Origin: Geobacillus subterraneus
GTDB taxonomy: Bacteria; Bacillota; Bacilli; Bacillales; Anoxybacillaceae
Direction: 5' to 3'
Assembly (NCBI RefSeq): GCF_001618685.1
Contig: NZ_CP014342.1
Span: 2,790,001 to 2,854,000, forward strand
Length of the DNA stretch: 64,000 bases
Position 1 is the first letter of the stretch. Every line of letters starts with the position of its first letter. Below the pieces are notes generated by a model. It was given only the letters and a program-made list of their open reading frames with translations. It did no database searches and was not told where the DNA came from. Position numbers and translations under genes: made by a program. Positions 53,233-62,220 of the stretch are shown here, piece by piece.

Positions 53233-54642
53233 TTACCAATTGACATGCAGCTCAAGCGCACGCAAACTATCAGCCAGCTGCCGTTTAATTTCTGCTAACG
53301 CTTGTTCGGTCTTCGCCTCAGCGCGCAAGACAAGAATCGGCTGCGTGTTCGACGGCCGCACCAATCCCCAGCCCTCATCAAATTGAATGCGGGCGCCATC
53401 GACATCGATGATTGGATAACGTCCGGCAAATCGATCTTTCACCGCGGCGATGGCCAACGGTTTTTTCTCCTCTGGGCAAGCGACACGCGTTTCCGGCGTC
53501 GCCACATAGTGCGGCACATCGGCAAACCATTCAGAGAGCGGACGCTTGTCGTGCGATAAGAGACAAAGCAGCCGGCCCGCGGCGTACAAGGCGTCATCGT
53601 AACCATAAAATTCGTCATTGAAGAAGAGATGGCCAGACATCTCACCGGCAAACGGAATGGACGGGCGGCGCCGCAGCGTCGCTTTTACGTGCGAATGGCC
53701 GGTGCGATGGAAAAATGGTTTTCCGCCAAGACGCTTAATTTCTTCCACAAGCGCTTGCGAACATTTTACCTCAACCGGCGCCTCAGCTCCCGGATGGCGC
53801 TTAAGAATGTCGCGCCAAAACAATACCATCAGCTGGTCGCCCCAGCGGATTGTGCCCGTTTCATCCACCACCCCGATCCGGTCGCCGTCACCGTCAAATG
53901 CGATACCTACATCCGCCTGCTCCTTGCGCACCGTTTGGATCAAATCGGCTAAGTTTTCCGGCACGACCGGGTCAGGATGATGGTTCGGGAACGTCGGATC
54001 GGATTCGCAATAGAGCGGAATGACATCGCAGCCCCACTCTTTCAGCACTTTTGGCGCAACGATCGACGGAGTGCCGTTGCCGCAGTCGACGACGACTTTC
54101 AGCTTGCGCGACCCGAGCTGGATTTTCTCCTTCAACATCTTGATATATGCCGAGGCAAAGTCAAGCGTTTCCTCGCGCCCGCGCGCCGTTTCCGGAGGCG
54201 CCTGTTTTTGGCTCAGCCGCTCCATCGCCCGCCGCAACGCTTGAATGCGTTCACCATAAATCGTTGTTTTCCCCATGGCGATTTTAAATCCGTTCTCATC
54301 GCCCGGGTTGTGGCTTGCCGTGACGATCATGCCGCATGCAATGTCTGTGTTGTATAGGCTGTAGTAAAACATCGGTGTCGTCGAAAGCCCGATATTAACG
54401 ACATCGCAGCCGCCATCGAGCAACCCGTTTTTCAGCGCCCGATGCAATGCCGGCGACGACAGGCGGTTGTCATGGGCGACGACCGCCTTCCGTTCGCCTT
54501 CATTTTGCATCATTTCGGCAAAGGCCCGTCCGAGCCAATAAGCAAACGACTCATCGAGCTCCTCGCCGGCACGCCCGCGAATGTCATACTCTTTAAATAC
54601 GTGTGCCGGCCATGCGAACGGTTTCGTGATCGATGTCTTCAT
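53233..54642 (-). CDS. Phosphomannomutase/phosphoglucomutase
   Basis: A 469-residue alpha-D-phosphohexomutase. The phosphoserine loop is IVTASHNPGDENGFKIA, the Mg site IAFDGDGDRIGVVD, the sugar-binding loop EMSGHLFF and the phosphate-binding end RPSNTQPILVLRAEA. It converts mannose-6-P to mannose-1-P (and glucose). It is the last of four closely packed minus-strand genes with a nucleotidyltransferase, a GT4 and a glycosidase-like protein, so it probably supplies the sugar-1-phosphate for that set. It overlaps the preceding gene by 50 bp. Confidence 0.9.
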   Translation of the reverse strand: MKTSITKPFAWPAHVFKEYDIRGRAGEELDESFAYWLGRAFAEMMQNEGERKAVVAHDNRLSSPALHRALKNGLLDGGCDVVNIGLSTTPMFYYSLYNTDIACGMIVTASHNPGDENGFKIAMGKTTIYGERIQALRRAMERLSQKQAPPETARGREETLDFASAYIKMLKEKIQLGSRKLKVVVDCGNGTPSIVAPKVLKEWGCDVIPLYCESDPTFPNHHPDPVVPENLADLIQTVRKEQADVGIAFDGDGDRIGVVDETGTIRWGDQLMVLFWRDILKRHPGAEAPVEVKCSQALVEEIKRLGGKPFFHRTGHSHVKATLRRRPSIPFAGEMSGHLFFNDEFYGYDDALYAAGRLLCLLSHDKRPLSEWFADVPHYVATPETRVACPEEKKPLAIAAVKDRFAGRYPIIDVDGARIQFDEGWGLVRPSNTQPILVLRAEAKTEQALAEIKRQLADSLRALELHVNW

Positions 54643-55708
54643 CGAAAACCACCTCCACCGAAATCGATTGAGCGATTGCTGCTGTCAACAAGTATGATAG
54701 TGTTGATTCCGCCCCCCGATTCGGGTTCGGGCCGTTCGGACCAAGTCCATCGCAACAGCTGCCGTCGCTTCGATCGGCTAACGGAACGTTGCCATCGTTT
54801 TTTCCGTAAAACCAAGCGAGACAGCGGCGGACAACCTCGCGGTACCGCCCGTCCTCCGTCGCCCAATACGCTTCGCGCGCCGCCAAGGCGAGCTTCATCA
54901 CGTCAAGCGGCTGCTGATCCCAATCGGCGCGGTAGCGGCGGCTGCACCAGCCGCGGTTGCCGACCGGGCGGATCGTTCCCTCCGGTCCGCTCATCATTTG
55001 TATTAAAAAGGCGAGACTTTCTTCCGCTACCTCCCTCACCTCTTGCCTTGGCGCACGCCGGTATGCCGTCCAAAGCGCCCACGGCAGCACGCCGTTCCCA
55101 TAAGTCAGCTCCGGTTCGTACCAACGCCAGCCATCATCCGCATTCGTCCAATACGCCGCAAGCAACCGCCGCTCAAAGCGCCCGGCCAACGTCGCTAATT
55201 CCTCCTGATCGACACCGGGGGGGCTTGCCTTCTCAAGCAAGACGCCGCAAGCTGCCAAGCCCCAAGCGATGCCGCGCAGCGAGCGAAGCTCCCACGCCGC
55301 CGGCATCCCCCGGCGCAGCACATCCGCAGCCGCCTCGCGCCGCGCCGGATCATTCAGCTGGGTGTACGCTGTCGCCGCCGCCCAAAACGACCGCCCGAAG
55401 CAGTCTTCTGACGGCGTTTCCGCTTCTTTCGTCCGGTCGAAGAAAAAATTGTTATGAAATGTTCCATCGTCGTTTTGTGCCCAAAGCAGAAAGGCCAAAT
55501 ACCGGTCAAGCAGGCGGTACAGCCGTTCCGCCATCTCTTGATCCTTAAGCAGGACAAGCCACTCTAAGCACGCCCATATGGCACGGGCGTTGTCATCAGT
55601 CGAATAGCCTTCGCGCCGGCGCGGAATGCGGCCGAGGCTATGCTCGAGCAGCCCGGTGTCGTCAGTCATGCGCTCGAGATGGTCGAACTTAATGACTGAC
55701 AAAGTCAA
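54593..55708 (-). CDS. Glycosidase-like alpha/alpha-barrel protein linked to a glycosyltransferase
   Basis: A 371-residue soluble protein. The sequence reads FDHLERMTDDTGLLEHSLGRIPRR...GYSTDDNARAIWACLE, then several repeated helical hairpins (RDLLD-type turns, YGNGVLPWALWTAY) and NRGWCSRRYRADWDQQPLDV, ending GSCCDGLGPNGPNPNRGAES. Paired Asp in YSTDDNARA and the run of Trp and Asp on helical turns suggest a (alpha/alpha)6 glycosidase-like fold, as in the glycan-processing partners of GT4 enzymes. I do not recognise a characterised family and do not know the substrate. It overlaps the GT4 gene by 20 bp and the mutase by 50 bp. Confidence 0.7.
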   Translation of the reverse strand: MTLSVIKFDHLERMTDDTGLLEHSLGRIPRRREGYSTDDNARAIWACLEWLVLLKDQEMAERLYRLLDRYLAFLLWAQNDDGTFHNNFFFDRTKEAETPSEDCFGRSFWAAATAYTQLNDPARREAAADVLRRGMPAAWELRSLRGIAWGLAACGVLLEKASPPGVDQEELATLAGRFERRLLAAYWTNADDGWRWYEPELTYGNGVLPWALWTAYRRAPRQEVREVAEESLAFLIQMMSGPEGTIRPVGNRGWCSRRYRADWDQQPLDVMKLALAAREAYWATEDGRYREVVRRCLAWFYGKNDGNVPLADRSDGSCCDGLGPNGPNPNRGAESTLSYLLTAAIAQSISVEVVFDEDIDHETVRMAGTRI

Positions 55709-56879
55709 CCGCCTTCACCTCCCTGCTGTTAACGGCAGCGCATACGCGCGCAAATAAGGTGACATGCTGTTCGCCGACGCGCGGCCAATGCGTGTTTGCC
55801 CCCATTTGGCGCACGATCCCCTCCCATCGCTTCAGCGCCGCCTCGTCGGCCAACAGCTGCCCGAGCCGTTCTTCCCAGGCGGCCGTATCACCATACGGCA
55901 ACAACAGCTCTTCACAACCTTGCAACAAATCGCGCGCATGCTCATACGGCGTCGAAACGACCGGACGGCCGACGCCGACCGCATAGGCAAGCGTGCCGCT
56001 TGTGATTTGCTGCATGCCCGGGTACGGGGTGACGTATAGATCGCACGCCGTCAAATAATCGATCAATTCCTCTTCGCTGAAATACCGATCTTCCATGTGG
56101 ACATGGCGCTCAAGCCCTAAACGGTGAATGAGCGATTTCAACTCCTCGCGATATGCTTCTCCTTCCCTCTTTTTCACTTCTGGGTGCGTCTGTCCGGCAA
56201 TGACATACAGCGCTTCCGGCACCTTGCGCACAACGCCCGGCAATGCGGCCAAGACCGATTCAATCCCTTTGCCGCGGCTGAGCAGCCCAAACGTCAACAT
56301 CACTTTACGGCCGCTGAATCCGAGGCGTCGGCGAAGCGAATCGCGATTTTCGCTGCTTGGGCCTGGAGCACCGTGCGGAATGTAGACAATTTTTTCTTCC
56401 GGCAGGCCAAACGCTTTGACCAAATACGGAATCGCCTGCCGGTTCATGACGATGATCGCATCGCTTGCCGCCGCGATTTTCTCTTGAATCGGGCGATACG
56501 GCGGCTCAGGCTCGGCAAATACCGTATGGAACGTCGTCACAAGCGGTTTTTCTAGCACGGCGATGAAATCAAGAATGTATTCGCCCGCCTCGCCGCCGAA
56601 AATGCCGAACTCATGCTGCAATAAAACGACATCGATGTCGCTTTCATTCACCCGTTTGGCCATCTCGGCATACGCCGCGCGGTTTTGCGCCGGAAGCGGC
56701 CAATACGCCGGGTTGTGGCGGTAGGCGTCATCGCCGTCGCTTTCGTTATAAAGAACAATCACCCGGTCGCCCGCTGACGGCCCGCGGACGCTGTCAATGC
56801 TTTGACGAAGATGTTCAGTAAACGTGGCTAATCCGCACTTGCGCGGCGGATATGTACTGACGTACGCAATTCGGGTCAT
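55689..56879 (-). CDS. GT4-family glycosyltransferase
   Basis: A 396-residue GT-B retaining transferase. The N-terminus MTRIAYVSTYPPRKCGLATF has the acceptor loop and LLQHEFGIFGGEAGEYILDF; the C-terminal part has VMLTFGLLSRGKGIESVL, VIAGQTHPEVKKREGE and the donor-binding E-x7-E region YVTPYPGMQQITSGTLAYAVGVGRPVVSTPY. It probably uses GDP-mannose or another NDP-sugar made by its neighbours. It is coupled by ATGA with the nucleotidyltransferase upstream. The acceptor (polysaccharide, lipid or compatible solute) is not known. Confidence 0.88.
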   Translation of the reverse strand: MTRIAYVSTYPPRKCGLATFTEHLRQSIDSVRGPSAGDRVIVLYNESDGDDAYRHNPAYWPLPAQNRAAYAEMAKRVNESDIDVVLLQHEFGIFGGEAGEYILDFIAVLEKPLVTTFHTVFAEPEPPYRPIQEKIAAASDAIIVMNRQAIPYLVKAFGLPEEKIVYIPHGAPGPSSENRDSLRRRLGFSGRKVMLTFGLLSRGKGIESVLAALPGVVRKVPEALYVIAGQTHPEVKKREGEAYREELKSLIHRLGLERHVHMEDRYFSEEELIDYLTACDLYVTPYPGMQQITSGTLAYAVGVGRPVVSTPYEHARDLLQGCEELLLPYGDTAAWEERLGQLLADEAALKRWEGIVRQMGANTHWPRVGEQHVTLFARVCAAVNSREVKAVDFVSH

Positions 56880-57919
56880 GCTTGCACCGCCTCCTTGAAC
56901 TGATTAATAATCGAATCTTCGAACACTTCTCCCGCCGGCGTCACCGTCCGATAGCCGAAAATGCTGTTTTGCAAACGGCTGCGGTCACGAATAAGGGAGC
57001 GATCCCAGACAATCGTATGCGCGCAATGAACGCGAGCGCCGATTTGACAATGGTCACCGATGACGGCATATGGACCGACGACCGCTTGATGGCCGATTTT
57101 TACATTATTGCCAATTAGCACAGGAGGTACAAACAGTACACCCGAACTAATCTTGACATTTTCTCCAACAAACACGCCCGGCTGAATCTCGCGCCCTTTG
57201 ATCGGCAACGGAAACTCCCGGTTCAAGGCATCCCAATGCACTTGACGGTAACGGGCCGGAGTTCCCATATCGCGCCAATATCCACTGCTGACAATGCCGT
57301 AAACGCCGGTGTTTTCTTCGATCAAGCGCGGGAACGTTTCGCGTTCGATCGACACTTCCTGCTCAGCCGGAATGTAGCGCATCACGTCCGGCTCCAAAAT
57401 ATACATGCCGGCGTTGATCCGGTTGGATGGCGCTTCCTCACGGCGCGGCTTCTCGATAAAGCGCAAAATTTGTCCGCGGTCGTTTTGTTCAACTACTCCA
57501 TAGGAGGACGGATCGTCGACTTCCGTTAAGACAATCGTCGCGATGCCGCCGTGTTGCCGGTGAAAATCAAGCAGAGGAACCAATTGCGGCAAATGCACGA
57601 TATCAGCGTTAAACACGAGGAATCGTTCGTCAAGCCAACGTTCGGCATTTTTAATCGCCCCGGCCGTTCCAAGCGGGAACGGTTCAAGCGCGTATGTAAT
57701 TTTGACGTTCAAACCCTTCCCGTCGCCGAAATAACGGCGGATCACTTCTGAACAATGATGCGCAGCGATGACAAATTCATTGACTCCTTGATCGCGAAGA
57801 TGAAGAATGAGGTGTTCAAGCCATGGCCGATTCGCAATCGGGGCCATCGGTTTGGGGATGTTTTCGGTCAATGGGCGAAGACGCGTACCTAATCCTCCTG
57901 CCAGCAACAATGCTTTCAT
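56876..57919 (-). CDS. NDP-sugar pyrophosphorylase (mannose-1-P guanylyltransferase-like)
   Basis: About 347 residues. The N-terminal nucleotidyltransferase has MKALLLAGGLGTRLRPLTEN, NADIVHLPQLVPLLDFH, and FIEKPRREEAPSNRINAGMY. A left-handed beta-helix end follows (VKISSGVLFVPPVLIGNNVKIGHQAVVGPYAVIGD), as in GMP or glucose-1-P nucleotidyltransferases. It makes an NDP-hexose, likely GDP-mannose, given the phosphomannomutase in the same operon. ATG at 57919 has GGAGGG at an 8-base distance. It is the first gene of the four-gene unit. Confidence 0.87.
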   Translation of the reverse strand: MKALLLAGGLGTRLRPLTENIPKPMAPIANRPWLEHLILHLRDQGVNEFVIAAHHCSEVIRRYFGDGKGLNVKITYALEPFPLGTAGAIKNAERWLDERFLVFNADIVHLPQLVPLLDFHRQHGGIATIVLTEVDDPSSYGVVEQNDRGQILRFIEKPRREEAPSNRINAGMYILEPDVMRYIPAEQEVSIERETFPRLIEENTGVYGIVSSGYWRDMGTPARYRQVHWDALNREFPLPIKGREIQPGVFVGENVKISSGVLFVPPVLIGNNVKIGHQAVVGPYAVIGDHCQIGARVHCAHTIVWDRSLIRDRSRLQNSIFGYRTVTPAGEVFEDSIINQFKEAVQA

Positions 57920-58212
57920 TTCGTCATCCCTCCATATGATTTTTTTCGCAAAAAACAGACACACATTTTGACGGATGAACGAGCGAATGAAAGTGATTCA
58001 TAAATTGCTAGCACTCATCTATAACGGTTGCTAATAATAATATACATAATATTCCTTCTCTTACGCAAGCAAAATGATTGTCGGGTGGTGTCGATGAATA
58101 ATTATTCATTGTTTGCAAGTTTAGAAGCTTGGATTCTCTCCCCCCTCCTTTCTTTGCGGTATAATGAATGCCGGTAATGCTATATATATGTGAGGGAGGA
58201 GGAGAATACGCC

Positions 58213-59382
58213 ATGATTTCTTCATCTTTCTGTTACCGTGTCGGTATTGCCGGTGCCGGTGCGTTCGCTGAATTTCTCGCCGGCGCGCTCGCACCGCTTC
58301 CTTCCTTTCATCTCGCCGCTGTCGCCGGGCGGACGGACGCCAAGCGCCAACGCGTCATCGACGCGTATCTTCGCCGAAAGCCGCAGGCAGGCGATGTGTG
58401 CGAATACCACCAAGCAGAAGAACTGATCGCTGATCCGCATGTAGACATCGTCATTCTGACCACCCCACCGCACTTGCACACCCCGCTCGCCAGGCAGGCG
58501 CTGGAGGAAGGAAAACATGTGCTGCTCGAGAAGCCTGGCGCCCTTGCAGCCAGGGAGCTTCAAGCCAACCTCGAGCTTGCCGACCGCCAAAATCGGGCGC
58601 TGGCCGTCAATCTCGTCTTGCGTTACCATCCGCTTGCGGAGGCCGTTAAACAGCTCGTCCGCCATGCCTTTATGGGGGCTGTCGATTATGCGAGCTTGCA
58701 CAATGCGGCCCACCGCGTCGCAAAAGGCCACTGGTTTTGGGAGGAACAGCAAAGCGGCGGCATTTTCATCGAGCATGGCGTCCACTTTTTCGAAGTCGGA
58801 CGCGACTGGTTCGGCGAGGCGGCCGAAGCGCAGGGGTTCGCCTTAACCGATCCGGACGGCACACGGCCGCGCGTCGGGGCCACTGTCATCCATGAACAGG
58901 GCGGCCGCCGCATTCCGGTACATTATTACCACGGCTTTACGATGAACCCAGCCGCTCCGGAGTCGACGCATTGGGACGTTCATACGACGCGCGGACGCAT
59001 CACGCTTGACGGTTGGATTCCGATGCAGCTGTCCGTCTCCGGCCTCGTCTCAACCGATGAGGCGGCGTCTATGGACGCTTTGCTTGATGCCATTCCGAAA
59101 CAACCGTCCGCTCACGCCATCGAACAAGTCAGGCAAGCGGCCGACCGCCTGTTGCCGTCGGTTCCGCCGTCAGACGCCCCGCGCATCCCGTACGAGCGCA
59201 CGGTTACGCTTTCGGACCGCCACGGCTGGTACGAGGCGATCGCTCAAGCGCGCTTTCTTGACTTTTGCCGCTTGATCGAAAATCCGAATGAACGCGGTCT
59301 TGTCACGCTGCAAGACGCCATCGCCGACCTCGCTTTGGCCGAAGCGTGCACCGCCGCAGAAACATCATCGTCTGCCCGCTAG
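58213..59382 (+). CDS. Gfo/Idh/MocA-family oxidoreductase
   Basis: A 389-residue NAD(P)-dependent sugar/inositol dehydrogenase-like protein. The Rossmann loop is VGIAGAGAFAEFLAGAL, then LTTPPHLHTPLARQALEEGK, the EKP motif in HVLLEKPGALAARELQ, and the C-terminal domain with WFWEEQQSGGIFIEHGVHF-type segments. ATG at 58213 has GGGAGGAGG; TATAAT lies at 58160-58165. It diverges from the sugar operon at 293 bp, and may share its substrate field, but the substrate is unknown. A strong terminator follows. Confidence 0.86.
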   Translation: MISSSFCYRVGIAGAGAFAEFLAGALAPLPSFHLAAVAGRTDAKRQRVIDAYLRRKPQAGDVCEYHQAEELIADPHVDIVILTTPPHLHTPLARQALEEGKHVLLEKPGALAARELQANLELADRQNRALAVNLVLRYHPLAEAVKQLVRHAFMGAVDYASLHNAAHRVAKGHWFWEEQQSGGIFIEHGVHFFEVGRDWFGEAAEAQGFALTDPDGTRPRVGATVIHEQGGRRIPVHYYHGFTMNPAAPESTHWDVHTTRGRITLDGWIPMQLSVSGLVSTDEAASMDALLDAIPKQPSAHAIEQVRQAADRLLPSVPPSDAPRIPYERTVTLSDRHGWYEAIAQARFLDFCRLIENPNERGLVTLQDAIADLALAEACTAAETSSSAR

Positions 59383-59390
59383 GCAGCGAA

Positions 59391-59446
59391 AAAACAAGCC
59401 TGTTGGGGCTGCTGTAAAGGCAGCTGTCAACAGGCTTGTTCGCGTT
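59391..59446 (+). terminator. Terminator of the Gfo/Idh/MocA gene
   Basis: Perfect 13-bp stem AACAAGCCTGTTG (59393-59405) / CAACAGGCTTGTT (59428-59440). T tract is short, so it may be less efficient than the stem suggests. Confidence 0.75.
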
Positions 59447-59492
59447 GATTTTCCCGCAATCACGTGTTTTCAATTGACGCCAACCGACATGC

Positions 59493-59560
59493 GCTTCCCG
59501 CTGACTGCGCGTCTTTGCCTTTCACGCGTTTGAAGCGGGAGTCTTCTTTCAGAACTATGG
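59493..59560 (-). mobile_element. Second IS200/IS605-like end remnant
   Basis: A subterminal hairpin CCCGC / GCGGG (59497-59501 and 59535-59539) with GAAGCGGGAG followed by TCTTCTTTCAGAACTATG. The 28 bases at 59532-59559 match 327-354 at 24 positions. It is followed at 59643 by the cut end of a chemoreceptor gene, suggesting that insertion or a later deletion removed the 5' part. No transposase gene remains. Confidence 0.5.
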
Positions 59561-59642
59561 CAAAGAAGAGACAAATAGTAAAAAAGTGCTATGTGTTTTA
59601 TAAAAAAAGAAAAATAGTAATTTAAATTACCCAAAAAAAAAC

Positions 59643-60284
59643 ATGTTACCATATATTTGCAATATCAACCAGGATGCGCCATTAATTCATAAAAGAGTGA
59701 AATCATTAGAAAAACGTTCTGAAGAAATTGAGAAAATCCTTGATGTAATCAGCACCATCGCCGACCAAACAAACTTGCTGGCACTAAACGCAGCCATTGA
59801 AGCCGCTCGAGCCGGCGAGCATGGAAAAGGATTTGCCGTTGTCGCCGATGAAGTGAGAAAACTTGCCGAGCAGTCGCAATCATCCACGAAACAAATCGAG
59901 GAATTGATTGGGAAAATCCAACAAAGCACAACAGAAGTGGTCCGATATATGTCCCGTGTGACCGAAAATGTTGAAGGTGGCCTTCACATTTCTACGCAAA
60001 CAGCCCAACGCTTTTTACAAATCGTCCAAAATATGAAAGAAGTAGCCCCGCAAATCGAGGAAATCTCCGCGATTGCTGAGCAAATCTCAGCCGGCACCCA
60101 GCAAGTCACCGCATCCGCCCATCAGTTAGCGGGTATCGCGCGGGAAAATGCCGCCACATCCGAAGAAGTTGCAGCATCTGCTGAAGAACAGCTCGCTTCT
60201 ATGGAAGAGATCACATCATCTTCGCAAATGCTCGCTAAAATGGCCGAAGATTTGCGGACATCCGTTCAAAGGTTCACATTGTAG
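59643..60284 (+). pseudogene. Chemoreceptor C-terminal fragment (truncated MCP)
   Basis: About 213 codons. From [20 protein letters not shown] the text is the cytoplasmic signalling domain of an MCP with the tip [17 protein letters not shown], then [20 protein letters not shown] and normal C-terminal methylation helices ending [12 protein letters not shown]. It lacks sensor, transmembrane and HAMP domains, and the first 15 residues ([17 protein letters not shown]) are not MCP-like. No ribosome binding site precedes the ATG. An IS200/IS605-like end lies 85 bp upstream. It is most likely a remnant, although a soluble MCP-type protein is possible. Confidence 0.75.
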
Positions 60285-60298
60285 ACCATAGCGCGAAT

Positions 60299-60336
60299 CA
60301 AAAACGGTTCTTCCTCCGGGAAAAACCGTTTTTCTT
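60299..60336 (+). terminator. Terminator after the MCP fragment
   Basis: AAAACGGTT (60301-60309) / AACCGTTTTT (60324-60333), then CTTTC. It would have ended the original MCP gene. Confidence 0.8.
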
Positions 60337-60381
60337 TCAATAGAGTCGACGCCCCATTCCCCGAACCGACATCTTTCTCGG

Positions 60382-60783
60382 CTATGAGCGACTCTTCGCC
60401 AACAGCGCCTCAACGGTAGGGAGATCGGCCGGCGCCCATCTAAGGTCACGAAGCTGGGAGAGCGGCACCCACCGAAGCTCGGCATGCTCCCGCGCCCGCG
60501 GCTCCCCATCAGTAAGGCGAGCTTCGTACGTCCGCAAATGAACGATGGCGTGTTCATACTCATGAAACACATCAACCAGCAGCTTGCCGACCGAAACGGT
60601 GCAGCCAAGTTCCTCACGAACTTCCCGAACTAAAGCCGCTTCTGGGCTTTCCCCTTCTTCCACTTTGCCTCCAGGGAACTCCCAAACGTTCGGCAGCGAC
60701 ATATTTGACCCTCGCAATGCGCATAAAACATCTCCCTGTTCATTGCAGATGACTGCCCCAACGACGTGGATAACCCGTTTCAT
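60382..60783 (-). CDS. Nudix hydrolase (MutT-like)
   Basis: A 133-residue (d)NTP pyrophosphohydrolase. The Nudix box GGKVEEGESPEAALVREVRE with ELGC is complete (GX5EX7REUXEEXGU with acidic pair). MKRVIHVVGAVICNEQGDVLC opens the fold, and AELRWVPLSQLRDLRWAPAD closes it. The length and the start are those of MutT/YjhB-type 8-oxo-dGTP diphosphatases. ATG at 60783 is chosen with AGGCGG seven bases upstream. It is a single gene, divergent from spo0M. Confidence 0.88.
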   Translation of the reverse strand: MKRVIHVVGAVICNEQGDVLCALRGSNMSLPNVWEFPGGKVEEGESPEAALVREVREELGCTVSVGKLLVDVFHEYEHAIVHLRTYEARLTDGEPRAREHAELRWVPLSQLRDLRWAPADLPTVEALLAKSRS

Positions 60784-60898
60784 TGCTGATCCGCCTTTCT
60801 CATCCATATGCGCTATTTTAGCAAAAACCGTCTTGTTTTCCAAAATAGTGGAACTCCCTTAGGCATTATGTTACCCTTAACAATGGATAAACAGAAGA

Positions 60899-60922
60899 AG
60901 GAAGGGATAGCGGATGATGAAT
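60899..60922 (+). promoter_or_regulatory. Weak SigH-like promoter candidate ahead of spo0M
   Basis: AGGAAG (60899-60904) and GAAT (60919-60922) roughly fit a SigH pattern. spo0M of B. subtilis is under SigH. The 160-bp distance to the start and the loose spacing keep this low. The 230 bp before spo0M show no other feature; the in-frame leader from 60808 lacks a ribosome site. Confidence 0.25.
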
Positions 60923-61080
60923 TGATCAGCCTTGGTGTCGTGGGCGGCCACATATCAGAAAACTTAATCGACAGCGGTTATGTTCTCATCGTCTATAACC
61001 GGATAAAAAATGGAACCTTTTTACTAGACGCTGCGTATTCCCGGATGAGGAAGAAACTAATCAACAAGGGGGAGAATCGA

Positions 61081-61842
61081 TTGTTTAAAAAACTGCTAAG
61101 CTCTATCGGCATCGGATCCGCTACGGTCGATACGAAACTTTCCAAAGCGCAATACACCCAAGGGGAAACAGTCGAAGGAGTCGTCGAGGTTCGCGGCGGC
61201 AGCGTTGAACAGCGCATTGATGAAATTTATCTAGCCTTAGTAACAACGTATATTCGCGAAATCGATGATAAGAAAGTCGAAGAAAAAGCCGTGCTCGCCC
61301 GATACAAAGTGTCTGACTCGATGACAATCGGGCCGAATGAAACAAAAACGATCCCGTTCCAATTCGCCTTGCCATACGACGTACCGGTCACGCTCGGCTC
61401 TTCCAAAGTGTGGCTGCAAACCGGCCTTGACATTAAAATGGCGCTTGATCCGCAAGACCGGGACTACCTCACCATCGAACCGCATCCGCTCGTCACAGCG
61501 TTTCTCGAGGCAGCCCGCCAGCTGGGATTCCGCCTCCGTGATGTGCAATGCGAACAAGCACCGCGCTATTGGCAACGGCGGCTGCCGTTTGTCCAAGAGT
61601 TCGAATTTCGCCCGACAGGGGGAGCCTTTCGAGGCCGCCTTGATGAATTGGAGGCCATCTTCTTTGTGTCCGAACATGGAGTGGAAGCCATTTTGGAAAT
61701 CGACCGTAAAGCGCGCGGATTCGCTGGATTGCTCGCCGAGGCGCTTGACATGGACGAAACACTCGTCCGTTTCACCTATGGGCCGAACGATATCGCATCG
61801 TTGCCGCAATTGCTGGCCAATGCCATTCGTCGACATAGCTGA
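61081..61842 (+). CDS. spo0M: Sporulation-control protein Spo0M
   Basis: A 253-residue arrestin-like protein (B. subtilis Spo0M is 258). The start FKKLLSSIGIGSATVDTKL is typical, followed by YTQGETVEGVVEVRGGSVEQ, RYKVSDSMTIGPNETKTIPF, VWLQTGLDIKMALDPQDRDY and EFRPTGGAFRGRLDELEAIF. Spo0M acts in sporulation and division control and has an arrestin N fold. TTG at 61081 is chosen because GGGGGAG lies six bases ahead and family members start here; an open frame 273 bp longer has no family match. It is a single gene with terminator 61846-61877. Confidence 0.92.
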   Translation: MFKKLLSSIGIGSATVDTKLSKAQYTQGETVEGVVEVRGGSVEQRIDEIYLALVTTYIREIDDKKVEEKAVLARYKVSDSMTIGPNETKTIPFQFALPYDVPVTLGSSKVWLQTGLDIKMALDPQDRDYLTIEPHPLVTAFLEAARQLGFRLRDVQCEQAPRYWQRRLPFVQEFEFRPTGGAFRGRLDELEAIFFVSEHGVEAILEIDRKARGFAGLLAEALDMDETLVRFTYGPNDIASLPQLLANAIRRHS

Positions 61843-61845
61843 ACC

Positions 61846-61877
61846 AAAAAAGCAAAAGGGGCCATCGGCCTCTTTTG
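61846..61877 (+). terminator. Terminator of spo0M
   Basis: CAAAAGGGGCC (61853-61863) / GGCCTCTTTTG (61867-61877) with one mismatch. The T run is within the stem. Confidence 0.65.
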
Positions 61878-62220
61878 TCCCATAATGAAACAGGTCAACC
61901 ACTTGACTCTCTCGCGAGTTTTACGCCATTACTGTTTTGACGAACATAGAGCTTTTTTGAGCGAGGAAAGCAGGGGGAACTTACACCGTCCATTTGACCA
62001 TGAACAGTCCCAACTAACCGCCATGTGTCGCCATCTTGTTCAAAGACAAGGCACAAGCTCTGCCAATAATACTGACGTCTTCTTCACCGTTACAGAAAAC
62101 TTATAAAACTTTTATAAAGCTCCTAGCCCCCTCCTCTCCCCCTCTAGAACAAATCCCCCTTCAATAGACAACCGTCTACCGAAAGGGGATGTTCAGCAAC
62201 TCCAGCATCACCTTACTCTA
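61878..62220. other. Intergenic region between spo0M and cstA
   Basis: About 340 bp with no convincing gene. An ORF at 61885-62106 (73 codons) has no ribosome site and no recognisable sequence. On the minus strand coding-like pieces interrupted by several stops are visible between about 61900 and 62090, which might be a dead transposase or gene remnant. No intrinsic terminator for cstA is clear. Confidence 0.4.

Noticed and set aside
60808-61080. Extended N-terminus for spo0M
   Set aside because: No ribosome site, no family match, and the TTG at 61081 has a strong site and gives the family length.
61885-62106. 73-codon ORF between spo0M and cstA
   Set aside because: No ribosome site and no recognisable sequence; likely chance.
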